From the NCBI GenBank assembly GCA_910586925.1, contig CAJUKG010000002.1, forward strand, positions 1-64,000: a stretch of DNA of 64,000 nucleotides. Reading direction: 5' to 3'. Below the pieces are notes generated by a model. That model saw nothing but the letters and a program-made list of their open reading frames with translations. It was not told the DNA's origin and did not search any database. Below, in pieces: positions 29,928 through 38,936 of the stretch (within the stretch, counting starts at the first letter, position 1; every line of letters starts with the position of its first letter). The translations under genes were made by a program, and so were the position numbers. The stretch comes from an uncultured Christensenellaceae bacterium. Its GTDB lineage: Bacteria > Bacillota > Clostridia > Christensenellales > Pumilibacteraceae.

Positions 29928-32900
29928 ATGGCTGAAAGAAAAATTTCCAAGGTTAAATACGGCAATACCGAACGCATGTCGTTTGCGCAGATCCGCGAAG
30001 TGATCGACATGCCCGATTTGGTAGAAGTGCAGAAAAAGTCTTACAACGACTTTATCGACAACGGGATCAGGGAAGTTCTTCGCGATTTTTCGCCTATAAC
30101 AGACTATTCCAACCGCGTCGAGCTGTTCTTCGAGGATTATTACCTCGGTTACCGCGACGGCAGCAACCAGAAGCGTAACTACAGCGAGAAGGAATGTAAG
30201 GATCGCGACGCGACCTTTGCCGTTCCGCTGTACGTGAAAGTGCGGCTTCGCAACTGCGAAACCGACGAGTCTACGCGCTCGGAAGTGTACATGGGCGATA
30301 TGCCGCGCATGACGCCGACAGGCTCGTTTATAATAAACGGCGCGGAGCGCGTCGTTATAAGCCAGCTCGTGCGTTCGCCCGGCGTGTACTTCGATTTCAA
30401 GAAGGACGTCAAGACCGGACAAGCGCATTACAGCGCGCAGAATATTCCGTCGCGCGGCGCGTGGCTCGAGTTCGAGGAGGACTCGGCGGGCGTTTTGTGG
30501 GTGCGTGTCGACAGACAGAAAAAGGTGCTGGCGACGGTGCTCCTCAGCTGTTTGTCCGCAGTTACCGACGGCGGTTTCGGCACCGACGACAAGCTAAAAG
30601 AGATTTTCAACAACGACCCGATGATGGAAGTCACCTGTGCGCGGTACGGCGACAAAGAGGACAAGCGCGTGCTCACCGAAGAAAACGCGCTGTACGAGCT
30701 CAACCACAAGCTCAGAAGCGGCGAAACGCCTACCATTGATTCCATCAAGTCGTATATCTACGGCATGTTCTTCGATCGTCGCAAGTACGATATTTCGCGT
30801 GTCGGCAGATACAAGTACAACAAGAAACTCGCGCTTCGTTATCGCGTTGACGGCTTCCGCGTCGCTCGCGACGTTATCGACGAGAACGGCGTCGTGTATG
30901 CGCGTGCCGAGAACAAAGAAACGCACACTTCGGCGGACGTTCTCACCGAGGAACTCGCGGTAAAGATCCAGAACGCGGGTATCAACGAGGTGTGGGTGCT
31001 CACCGAGAAAGGCGAGGAATTCAACATAATTTCCAATAACCACGTCGATCTCGCGGGCTATGTGGATTGCGATCCCCGTACTCTCGGCATCAACGAAATG
31101 GTGTACTATCCCGTACTCAAACAGCTCATGGACGAGGCGGACGGCAATCGCGAAAAACTCGCCGAGCTTTGCGCGAAACATATCGACGATCTCATCGTCA
31201 AGCATATAGTCGTCGAGGATATAATCGCGACCGTCAACTACATCATGGGCTTGCACCGCGGCTTCGGGTCGTGCGACAATATCGACCACCTCGGCAACCG
31301 TCGCGTGCGCAGCGTGGGCGAGCTTTTGCAAAACCAATTCCGTATCGGCATGTCGCGGCTCGAACGCGTCGTGCGCGAACGCATGCAGATACAGGCGGAA
31401 GCCGAGATATCGGCGCAGACGCTTATAAACGTCCGTCCCGTGTCGAGCGCGATCAAAGAGTTTTTCGGCTCGTCGCAACTTTCGCAGTTCATGGACGAAA
31501 CCAACCCGATCGCCGAGCTTACGCACCGTCGCAAGCTGTCCGCACTCGGTCCCGGCGGTCTTAACCGCGAACACGTAACGTTCGACGTCCGCGACGTTCA
31601 CTACACGCACTACTCGCGTATGTGTCCTATAGAAACGCCCGAAGGTCAGAATATAGGTCTTATATCCTCGCTTTCGAGCTATGCTCGCATCAACGAGTAC
31701 GGGTATATCGAAGCCCCGTACCGCCGCGTGGATAAAGAAACGCACTGCGTCACCGATATAGTAGATTACCTGCCCGCCGACGAGGAGGACAGGTACATGA
31801 TAGCTCAAGCGAGCGAGCCGCTCGACGAAAACAATCGTTTTGTCAAAGAGCGTGTCATGATGCGTTACCGCGATCTCATAGGCGAAGTTTCCCGCGACCG
31901 TATCGACTATATCGACGTGTCGCCCCGCCAAATGGTTTCGGTCGCTACCGCGCTCATTCCGTTCCTCGAGAACGACGACTCGCACCGTGCGCTCATGGCG
32001 TCGAACATGCAGCGTCAGGCGGTGCCGCTGCTCAAGACGGAAGCTCCTATAGTCGGTACGGGTATCGAGCATAAGATAGCTTACGACTCCGGCGTTATGG
32101 TCGTCGCCCGTGCGGCGGGTACCGTCGACTACGTTGACGCCGAACGCGTTATAGTCAAAGAGGACGGCGGCGAACGTCAGATGTATCTTCTCAAGAAGTT
32201 CGTCGGTTCCAACCAAGGCACTTGTATCAATCAGCGCGCCATTGTCGCAAAAGGCGACCGCGTGTCCAAAGGTCAGGTGCTCGCGGACGGTCATTCCACG
32301 TCGCAGGCGGAACTCGCGCTCGGCAAGAACATTCTCGTCGGTTTTATGGGCTGGGAAGGCTACAACTACGAGGACGCTATTCTCGTAAGCGAACGTATCG
32401 CCAAAGACGACGTGTTCACTTCCATTCATATCAACAAGCACGAAACCGAAGCGCGCGACACCAAGCTCGGCGCGGAGGAGATCACGCGCGATATTCCCAA
32501 CGTCAGCCCCGAGGCACTCAAAAACCTCGACGAGGACGGCATTGTGCGTATCGGCGCGGAAGTCGGCTCGGGCGATATTCTCGTCGGTAAGGTCACGCCG
32601 AAAGGCGAAACCGACCTCACCCCCGAGGAGCGGTTGCTTCGCGCCATATTCGGCGACAAGGCGCGCGAAGTGCGCGACACGTCGCTCAAAGTGCCCAACG
32701 GCGAGGGCGGTATCGTCGTAGACGTCAAGGTATTCACCCGCGCGAACCGCGACGAGATGAAGCCGGGCGTCAACAAACTCGTCCGCGTGTATATCGCGCA
32801 GAAGCGCAAGATCTCGGTGGGCGACAAAATGGCAGGTCGGCACGGCAACAAGGGCGTTATTTCCCGCGTGCTTCCCGAGGAGGATATGCCGTTCATGGCG

Positions 32901-33785
32901 GACGGCACGCCGTTGCAGATAGTGCTCAACCCGCTCGGCGTTCCTTCGCGTATGAATATCGGACAGGTCCTCGAAGTGCACTTGGGACTCGTCGCTAAAG
33001 CTCTCGGTTGGAAGGTCAGCACTCCCGTGTTCGACGGCGCGATCGAGTCGGATATACAAAAACTTCTCGCCGAAAACGGGTATGTTTCGCCCGACGGCGA
33101 GGTCGACGGCAAAATACAGCTTTACGACGGACGGACGGGCGAACCGTTTGAAAACCGCGCGACCGTCGGTTATATGTACATGCTCAAGCTCATTCACCTT
33201 GTCGACGACAAGATGCATGCACGTTCCACAGGTCCGTACTCGCTCGTCACGCAGCAGCCGCTCGGCGGCAAGGCGCAGAACGGCGGTCAGCGGTTCGGCG
33301 AAATGGAGGTCTGGGCACTGTACGCTTACGGCGCGTCCAACGTGCTGCAAGAGATCATGACTGTCAAGTCTGACGACGTCGCGGGACGTTCCAAGACTTA
33401 CGACAGCATAATCCGCGGTATGGACATCTCCGAGCCGGGTATTCCCGAGTCGTTCAAGGTCCTCATCAAAGAGTTGCAGGCACTCGCGCTCGACGTCAAA
33501 GTGCTCACTGAGAACAAAGAAGAAATCGGCATCAAAGAGCTTATGGACGACGATCCGGTGCTTTACGACGCAGAGCCTACGCCCAAGCATTACGACGCGA
33601 GCCTGTTCACCGACGGCGACGATATGGACGACGGTGACGTGCTCGGCGGTCTCGAAGGCGACGACGAGCCGACCGAACAAGACGGCGGCGAGGGCGATTT
33701 GTTCGGCGACGACGTCGAGTTCGACGATCCGTTCGACGACGTGAGCTTCGATGACGACGATTACGACGACGGCAGCGACGACTAA
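29928..33785 (+). CDS. rpoB: DNA-directed RNA polymerase subunit beta
   Basis: A protein of 1285 residues, the catalytic beta subunit of RNA polymerase. Conserved blocks are in order: GSFIINGAERVVISQLVRSPGVYF; the rifampicin-region FFGSSQLSQFMDETNPIAELTHRRKLSALGPGG; CPIETPEGQNIGLI; GYNYEDAILVSERI; KISVGDKMAGRHGNKGVIS; and PLGGKAQNGGQRFGEMEVWALYAYGA. The C-terminus has a strongly acidic tail of about 60 residues (DDDYDDGSDD) beyond the usual end. It is transcribed from its own promoter; the L10/L12 genes that normally precede it are absent here. An AGGAG-like site lies before ATG 29928, and rpoC follows 14 bases later. Confidence 0.98.
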   Translation: MAERKISKVKYGNTERMSFAQIREVIDMPDLVEVQKKSYNDFIDNGIREVLRDFSPITDYSNRVELFFEDYYLGYRDGSNQKRNYSEKECKDRDATFAVPLYVKVRLRNCETDESTRSEVYMGDMPRMTPTGSFIINGAERVVISQLVRSPGVYFDFKKDVKTGQAHYSAQNIPSRGAWLEFEEDSAGVLWVRVDRQKKVLATVLLSCLSAVTDGGFGTDDKLKEIFNNDPMMEVTCARYGDKEDKRVLTEENALYELNHKLRSGETPTIDSIKSYIYGMFFDRRKYDISRVGRYKYNKKLALRYRVDGFRVARDVIDENGVVYARAENKETHTSADVLTEELAVKIQNAGINEVWVLTEKGEEFNIISNNHVDLAGYVDCDPRTLGINEMVYYPVLKQLMDEADGNREKLAELCAKHIDDLIVKHIVVEDIIATVNYIMGLHRGFGSCDNIDHLGNRRVRSVGELLQNQFRIGMSRLERVVRERMQIQAEAEISAQTLINVRPVSSAIKEFFGSSQLSQFMDETNPIAELTHRRKLSALGPGGLNREHVTFDVRDVHYTHYSRMCPIETPEGQNIGLISSLSSYARINEYGYIEAPYRRVDKETHCVTDIVDYLPADEEDRYMIAQASEPLDENNRFVKERVMMRYRDLIGEVSRDRIDYIDVSPRQMVSVATALIPFLENDDSHRALMASNMQRQAVPLLKTEAPIVGTGIEHKIAYDSGVMVVARAAGTVDYVDAERVIVKEDGGERQMYLLKKFVGSNQGTCINQRAIVAKGDRVSKGQVLADGHSTSQAELALGKNILVGFMGWEGYNYEDAILVSERIAKDDVFTSIHINKHETEARDTKLGAEEITRDIPNVSPEALKNLDEDGIVRIGAEVGSGDILVGKVTPKGETDLTPEERLLRAIFGDKAREVRDTSLKVPNGEGGIVVDVKVFTRANRDEMKPGVNKLVRVYIAQKRKISVGDKMAGRHGNKGVISRVLPEEDMPFMADGTPLQIVLNPLGVPSRMNIGQVLEVHLGLVAKALGWKVSTPVFDGAIESDIQKLLAENGYVSPDGEVDGKIQLYDGRTGEPFENRATVGYMYMLKLIHLVDDKMHARSTGPYSLVTQQPLGGKAQNGGQRFGEMEVWALYAYGASNVLQEIMTVKSDDVAGRSKTYDSIIRGMDISEPGIPESFKVLIKELQALALDVKVLTENKEEIGIKELMDDDPVLYDAEPTPKHYDASLFTDGDDMDDGDVLGGLEGDDEPTEQDGGEGDLFGDDVEFDDPFDDVSFDDDDYDDGSDD

Positions 33786-33799
33786 AGGAGAGATGCGAA

Positions 33800-36700
33800 A
33801 TGTTTGAACTTAATAATTTCGATTCGATGCAGATACGGCTTGCAAGTCCCGACAAGATCCGCGAGTGGTCTTACGGCGAAGTCACCAAGCCCGAAACCAT
33901 AAACTACCGCACGCAAAAACCCGAAAAGGACGGCTTGTTCTCCGAGCGCATTTTCGGACCGACCAAAGATTGGGAATGTTATTGCGGCAAATATAAGCGC
34001 ATAAGATATAAAGGCGTTATTTGCGATAAGTGCGGCGTCGAAGTAACGACGAGCAAGGTCCGTCGCGAGCGCATGGGGCATATCGAGCTTGCCGCGCCCG
34101 TCACTCACATTTGGTATTTCCGCGGCGTTCCCAGCCGTATCGGACTTATCCTCGACCTTCAGCTCAAACAGCTCGAGCAGGTCGTATACTTCGTCAATTA
34201 CGTCGTACTCGATCCGGGCATTACCGATCTTCAGTACAAAGAAATAATCAACGACGACAAATATCATCAGTATTTGGATCAGTACGGTCCGAAGGCGTTC
34301 AAGGTCGGCATGGGCGCGGAAGCTATCCGTCAGCTCCTCAAAGACATCAACGTTAAAGAAGAATACGAAAAGATGCGCGAGATCGTCGAAACGTCGTCCG
34401 GTCAAAAGAAGATGCGTGCGATCAAACGTCTTGATATTCTCGATGCGTTCTTGAAGTCGGGTGCGGAACCCGCGTGGATGGTGCTCGACGTACTGCCCGT
34501 GCTTCCGCCCGAACTGCGTCCGATGGTGCCGCTGGACGGCGGCAGGTTCGCAACGAGCGACCTCAACGATTTGTACCGCAGGGTCATTAACAGAAACAAT
34601 CGGTTGCGCAGACTGATGGAACTCGGCGCGCCCGATATAATCATTCGCAACGAGAAGCGCATGCTTCAGGAAGCCGTCGACTCGCTCATAGACAACGGTC
34701 GACGCGGCAAGGCGATACAGGGTGCGTCCAGCCGCGATCTCAAGAGCCTCTCGGGCTTGCTCCGCGGCAAACAGGGTAGATTCCGTCAAAACCTCTTGGG
34801 TAAGCGCGTGGACTACTCCGGTCGTTCGGTTATCGTCGTAGGTCCCGAACTCAAGTTCTATCAGTGCGGCGTGCCTAAAGAAATGGCTCTCGAGCTGTTC
34901 AAGCCGTTCGTAATAAAAGAACTCGTCGCGCAGGGCAAAACGCACAATGCAAAGACCGCGAAGCGCATAGCCGAGCGTGCCGACGCAGACGTGTGGAACG
35001 TACTCGAAAAAGTCATTAAAGACCACCCCGTGCTGTTGAACCGTGCGCCGACCCTGCACAGATTGGGTATTCAGGCGTTCGAGCCTGTGCTCGTCGACGG
35101 CAGGGCTATCAAGCTCCACCCGCTCGCGTGCGGCGCGTTCAACGCCGACTTCGACGGCGACCAAATGGCTATACACGTACCGCTGTCCGTGGAAGCGCAG
35201 GTGGAAGCGCGTGTGCTCATGCTCGCGCCCAACAACATACTCAAGCTGTCCGACGGCGCGCCCGTGTGCTCGCCGACGCTCGATATGGTCATGGGCTGCT
35301 ACTACCTCACGATGGATCATCCCGGTTCGATCGGCGAGGGCATGGTGTTTGCCGACGCCGACGAAGCGAAATCGGCGTACTTCAACAAACGCATTGCATT
35401 GCAGAGCAAGATCAAAGTGCGCAAGGAATTGCCTGCCGAGTTCGTCGAGAACAGCGGCGTGACTATCCCCGCGAACGCGGTGCCCGTTGACGGCAAGTAT
35501 CGCTATACCGTCACGACGACGGTCGGTCGGTTGATATTCAACGAGCCTATACCCCAAGACCTCGGGTACGTGACCCGCGACAGCTACGAAAAGCTGTTCG
35601 AGCCGGAAATCAATATGTGCGTCGACAAGGGCATCATCAAGAGCATCGTCGACACTACGTTCAAGCGTAAAGGCGCGTCCGTTACCGTCGTCGTACTCGA
35701 CGCGATAAAGGACATGGGTTATAAGTATGCGACTATCGGGTCGATCACGACGTCCGTTTTCGACATGCATATCCCGCAGGAAAAATTCCAAATACTCGAC
35801 GACGCCGAAGCGGAAGTCGTCAAGATCGAAAAACTTTACGATCGCGGTTTCGTCACCGAGGACGAGCGTTACAACGCCGTCGTCAATATTTGGAACAAAG
35901 CGAACGACAAGGTTATCGACGCGCTCGTAAAGACGCTCGACGCGTACAACCCCATCAACATGATGGCGACCTCGGGTGCGCGCGGTAACATGAAGCAGAT
36001 AGGTCAGCTTTCGGGTATGCGCGGTCTTATGCGTAACCCGCAAGGCAAGACGCTCGACGTGCCTATCAGAAGCTCGTTCCGCGAGGGCATGACTGTTCTC
36101 GAATACTTCATTTCCACCCACGGCGGACGTAAAGGTCTTGCCGATACCGCGTTAAAGACGGCGGACTCCGGTTATCTTACGAGAAGGCTCGTTGACGTTG
36201 CGCAAGACGTCATTGTTCGCGAGGAGGACTGCTGTTCGGACGGCGCGCCGAAAGGTATCGACACTTACGCCATCATGGACGGCAATCAGGTTATAGAGAA
36301 ACTCGAGGACAGACTCGCGGGCAGATACAGCGCGGAGCGCGTCGTCGATCCCAAGACCAAAGAGGTGCTCGTCGACGTCAACGAGATGATCACCGAGAAT
36401 ACCGCAAAGCGCATCGTGGACTGCGGCATTACGCATGTCAAGATCAGAACGGTACTCACGTGTAAGAGCAAGCACGGCGTTTGCGCCAAGTGCTACGGCA
36501 GAGATATGGCGGCGGCGACGCCTGTCAGAATAGGCGAGGCGGTGGGTATCATCGCCGCGCAAAGTATAGGCGAGCCGGGTACGCAGCTCACTCTCCGTAC
36601 CTTCCACATGGGCGGCGTCGCTTCGGCGGACGATATTACGAGCGGTCTGCCGCGCGTAGAGGAGCTTTTCGAAGCACGTAACCCGAAAGGCGTTGCGGTG

Positions 36701-37453
36701 CTTTCCGAGCACGAAGGCAAAGTCAAGATCGTCGAGAAAGACGGCAAGCGCGACGTCGTGGTCAAGCGTGACGACGGCACGGAGGACACGTACTCCATAC
36801 CGCACGGCGCACGGTTCAAGCCGTATATACAGAACGGCGCGTATATCAAGACGGGCGACGCGATTACAGAAGGTCCGTTGAACCCCGGCGATATTCTTCG
36901 CACAAAGGGCAGAAACGACGTTCAGGAATATATCGTCAAGGAAGTTCAGAACGTTTACCGTTCGCAGGGCGTCGATATCAACGACAAGCATATCGAGGTC
37001 ATCGTGCGGCAAATGCTCAAGAAAGTCCGCGTCGAGAACAGCGGCGACACCGATCTCTTGCCGGGCGAAATGATAGACCTCGCCATGTTCGACGAAGCGA
37101 ACACCAAGGCTATCGAGAATTACGGCAGACCGGGCATTGCGAAACATACGCTTCTCGGTATAACCAAAGCCGCGCTCGCAACCGACAGCTTCCTGTCGGC
37201 GGCGTCGTTCCAGGAAACGGCAAGGGTGCTCACCGAAGCCGCTATCAAGAACAAAGTCGATCCGCTCATCGGTCTTAAAGAGAACGTCATCATAGGCAAA
37301 CTCATTCCCGCAGGTACGGGCGTCAAGCTCTATCGGAACATCTATCCCGTCGAGCACGCGCCGCAAGTGGAAGTCCCCGCCGACAAGCAGGACCAAAACG
37401 CCGAAACAGACGTCGCGGCAACGACCGCACCCGATGCCGACGACGCGGAATAA
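33800..37453 (+). CDS. rpoC: DNA-directed RNA polymerase subunit beta'
   Basis: A protein of 1217 residues. It has the N-terminal zinc site (ECYCGKYKRIRYKGVICDKCGVEV), the catalytic NADFDGDQMAIHVPL holding the Mg2+-binding aspartates, the bridge-helix and trigger-loop regions (GARGNMKQIGQLSGMRGLM; AESIGEPGTQLTLRTFHMGG), and the second zinc site with CKSKHGVCAKCYG. The length suits a Firmicute without large insertions. The end carries a short acidic tail. It starts after an AAAGGAG site, 14 bases behind rpoB, and is followed by a hairpin terminator. Confidence 0.98.
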   Translation: MFELNNFDSMQIRLASPDKIREWSYGEVTKPETINYRTQKPEKDGLFSERIFGPTKDWECYCGKYKRIRYKGVICDKCGVEVTTSKVRRERMGHIELAAPVTHIWYFRGVPSRIGLILDLQLKQLEQVVYFVNYVVLDPGITDLQYKEIINDDKYHQYLDQYGPKAFKVGMGAEAIRQLLKDINVKEEYEKMREIVETSSGQKKMRAIKRLDILDAFLKSGAEPAWMVLDVLPVLPPELRPMVPLDGGRFATSDLNDLYRRVINRNNRLRRLMELGAPDIIIRNEKRMLQEAVDSLIDNGRRGKAIQGASSRDLKSLSGLLRGKQGRFRQNLLGKRVDYSGRSVIVVGPELKFYQCGVPKEMALELFKPFVIKELVAQGKTHNAKTAKRIAERADADVWNVLEKVIKDHPVLLNRAPTLHRLGIQAFEPVLVDGRAIKLHPLACGAFNADFDGDQMAIHVPLSVEAQVEARVLMLAPNNILKLSDGAPVCSPTLDMVMGCYYLTMDHPGSIGEGMVFADADEAKSAYFNKRIALQSKIKVRKELPAEFVENSGVTIPANAVPVDGKYRYTVTTTVGRLIFNEPIPQDLGYVTRDSYEKLFEPEINMCVDKGIIKSIVDTTFKRKGASVTVVVLDAIKDMGYKYATIGSITTSVFDMHIPQEKFQILDDAEAEVVKIEKLYDRGFVTEDERYNAVVNIWNKANDKVIDALVKTLDAYNPINMMATSGARGNMKQIGQLSGMRGLMRNPQGKTLDVPIRSSFREGMTVLEYFISTHGGRKGLADTALKTADSGYLTRRLVDVAQDVIVREEDCCSDGAPKGIDTYAIMDGNQVIEKLEDRLAGRYSAERVVDPKTKEVLVDVNEMITENTAKRIVDCGITHVKIRTVLTCKSKHGVCAKCYGRDMAAATPVRIGEAVGIIAAQSIGEPGTQLTLRTFHMGGVASADDITSGLPRVEELFEARNPKGVAVLSEHEGKVKIVEKDGKRDVVVKRDDGTEDTYSIPHGARFKPYIQNGAYIKTGDAITEGPLNPGDILRTKGRNDVQEYIVKEVQNVYRSQGVDINDKHIEVIVRQMLKKVRVENSGDTDLLPGEMIDLAMFDEANTKAIENYGRPGIAKHTLLGITKAALATDSFLSAASFQETARVLTEAAIKNKVDPLIGLKENVIIGKLIPAGTGVKLYRNIYPVEHAPQVEVPADKQDQNAETDVAATTAPDADDAE

Positions 37454-37466
37454 TGATCGTAACCAT

Positions 37467-37497
37467 AAAAGGCATTCGTCAAAAGCGAGTGCCTTTT
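37467..37497 (+). terminator. Terminator of the rpoBC operon
   Basis: AAAAGGCATTCG pairs with GCGAGTGCCTTTT around TCAAAA, followed by a short T-run. Confidence 0.85.
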
Positions 37498-37498
37498 A

Positions 37499-37544
37499 CA
37501 ATTAACAATTAAAAATTAATAATTAATAATTGAGGATATAATTA
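37499..37544. repeat. AT-rich extragenic repeat
   Basis: This copy shares the AATTAACAATTA start and the TAATTGAGGAT end with the copies at 29261 and 49228. Confidence 0.7.
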
Positions 37545-37972
37545 TGAGATTTCTCCGCTCGCTTCGCTCGGTCGAAATGACAAAAATGAAGAGATTCTTC
37601 ACTGCGTTCGGAATGACAAAAGATGATAATGCGGAGCGCAGTGGGCTGCGCTCCCTACGCAATGTTTGAAATTTCGTTACGGCAATAATGCGTCGCTCGT
37701 TTTTCATTCTTCATTCTCAAATATTCATTTTGAATAGCGGAGTAGCGTATTGTAGGGCACGGCGTCCCCGACGTGCCGCATAATGTAACGATTTACAGAG
37801 GTTCGCGAAAAAACAAAAATCATTTCGAGCGAACGCGCGAAGCGAATGCGCGGAGAAATCTCTCGCGGCGAGTAAGTTTTATGGGAATCGGCGCAGTCGC
37901 GATCTGCAACGAACTATACATACAGGAGAAATAATCGGACATAAACAAATCGACACGGAGCCGTAAAAAAGG
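37545..37972. repeat. Mosaic of extragenic repeats between rpoC and rsmA
   Basis: In order I see a GAGATTTCTCCGCTCGCTTC-type element followed by GAATGACAAAAG repeats (37545-37625), a palindromic GCGGAGCGCAG / CTGCGCTCCC block (37631-37660) whose reverse relative occurs near 49321, the GC-rich repeat identical to 29431 (37751-37779), and another TTTCGAGCGAACGCGCGAAG element (37822-37860) that reads as an inverted partner of the first. No gene fits this stretch; the small frames in it come from the repeats. Confidence 0.7.
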
Positions 37973-38001
37973 TTGCAATTTTTTTCGTGTCATGATATAA
38001 T
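37973..38001 (+). promoter_or_regulatory. Promoter of rsmA-pckA region
   Basis: TTGCAA, a 17-base spacer and TATAAT, about 97 bases before the rsmA start. Confidence 0.7.
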
Positions 38002-38097
38002 GTAATCGGTAGAGGTTCGGTATGTCGCGGTTCGCCGCGCCGATCGCACCGTTACCGAGCGACATATTTATAATTGCGATTGCAAATAAAGGACACA

Positions 38098-38904
38098 ATG
38101 ATCGACTACGAAAGCATACTTATAAAACATAAGTTCAAGTATAAAAAGGCGTTCGGGCAGAATTTCATATTCGACGACGCGCTCTTGGACGAGATTGCCG
38201 CGGCGGGCGGTGCCGACGGCGCGACCGTCGTCGAGATCGGCGCGGGCGCGGGTTCGCTTTCGGCGGCGATAGCGCGGCGGGCGAAACAGCTTTGCGCGTT
38301 CGAGATAGACGAATCGCTTTTCCCCATACTCGAAGAAACGCTCGGCGAGTTCGACAACGTGCGGCTGTTCAGCAACAACGTGCTCGAACTCGGTATCGAA
38401 ACGGTGGATATGCTTGTGGGCGAGCCGTATATTGTCATAGCGAATCTGCCGTACTATATCACTACGCCGCTTATATCCATGTTTTTGCGGTCTGCGGAAT
38501 GCGGGTCGATCACCTGTCTTGTGCAAAAAGAAGTCGCGGAACGCATATGCGCGACAAGCGGCGGCGATTACGGCGCACTGTCGGCTTGCGTGCAGACCGT
38601 AGCAGTTCCGAAGCTCGTTCGCATAGTCAAGTCGTGGGATTTCAATCCCATGCCCGAAGTGGACAGCGCGCTCATTCGGCTCGACCGCATACCGGGCGCG
38701 GTGCTTACCGACGAGCTTGACGGATTTATCAAGAAATGCTTTTTGCAAAAGCGTAAGACGCTCGTAAACAACCTTGTTGCGAGCGGAATGGATAAACAGT
38801 CGGTGCAGGACGCGCTCGCGAGCGTGGGTGCTGCGTCCAACGCGCGCGCGGAAGAATTGGGCACCGAAAAACTGACCGCGCTTTTCGCGGCGTTCAACAA
38901 GTAA
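38098..38904 (+). CDS. rsmA: 16S rRNA (adenine-1518/1519) dimethyltransferase
   Basis: KsgA/RsmA methylates two adjacent adenines near the 3' end of 16S rRNA late in 30S assembly. The 268-residue protein has FGQNFIFDDALLDEI, the S-adenosylmethionine site EIGAGAGSLSAAIA at about 43-56, the acidic loop FEIDESL, and the catalytic NLPYYITTPLISMFL. The C-terminal helical part (FLQKRKTLVNNL) is complete. I chose ATG 38098 after AAAGGA; an in-frame ATG lies eight codons earlier. The next gene, pckA, begins 32 bases after its stop. Confidence 0.95.
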   Translation: MIDYESILIKHKFKYKKAFGQNFIFDDALLDEIAAAGGADGATVVEIGAGAGSLSAAIARRAKQLCAFEIDESLFPILEETLGEFDNVRLFSNNVLELGIETVDMLVGEPYIVIANLPYYITTPLISMFLRSAECGSITCLVQKEVAERICATSGGDYGALSACVQTVAVPKLVRIVKSWDFNPMPEVDSALIRLDRIPGAVLTDELDGFIKKCFLQKRKTLVNNLVASGMDKQSVQDALASVGAASNARAEELGTEKLTALFAAFNK

Positions 38905-38936
38905 TTTCTCGGGCGAAAAAGCCCAAAGGAGTCAAT

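Noticed and set aside
30594..33680. A 1028-codon frame on the minus strand opposite rpoB, and similar long minus-strand frames opposite rpoC and the GH3 gene
   Set aside because: They are shadows caused by the strong third-position bias of the real genes; they lack ribosome binding sites and any domain pattern.
37516..37707. A 63-codon minus-strand frame in the rpoC-rsmA spacer
   Set aside because: It is made of extragenic repeat sequence that reads open in several frames and has no ribosome binding site.
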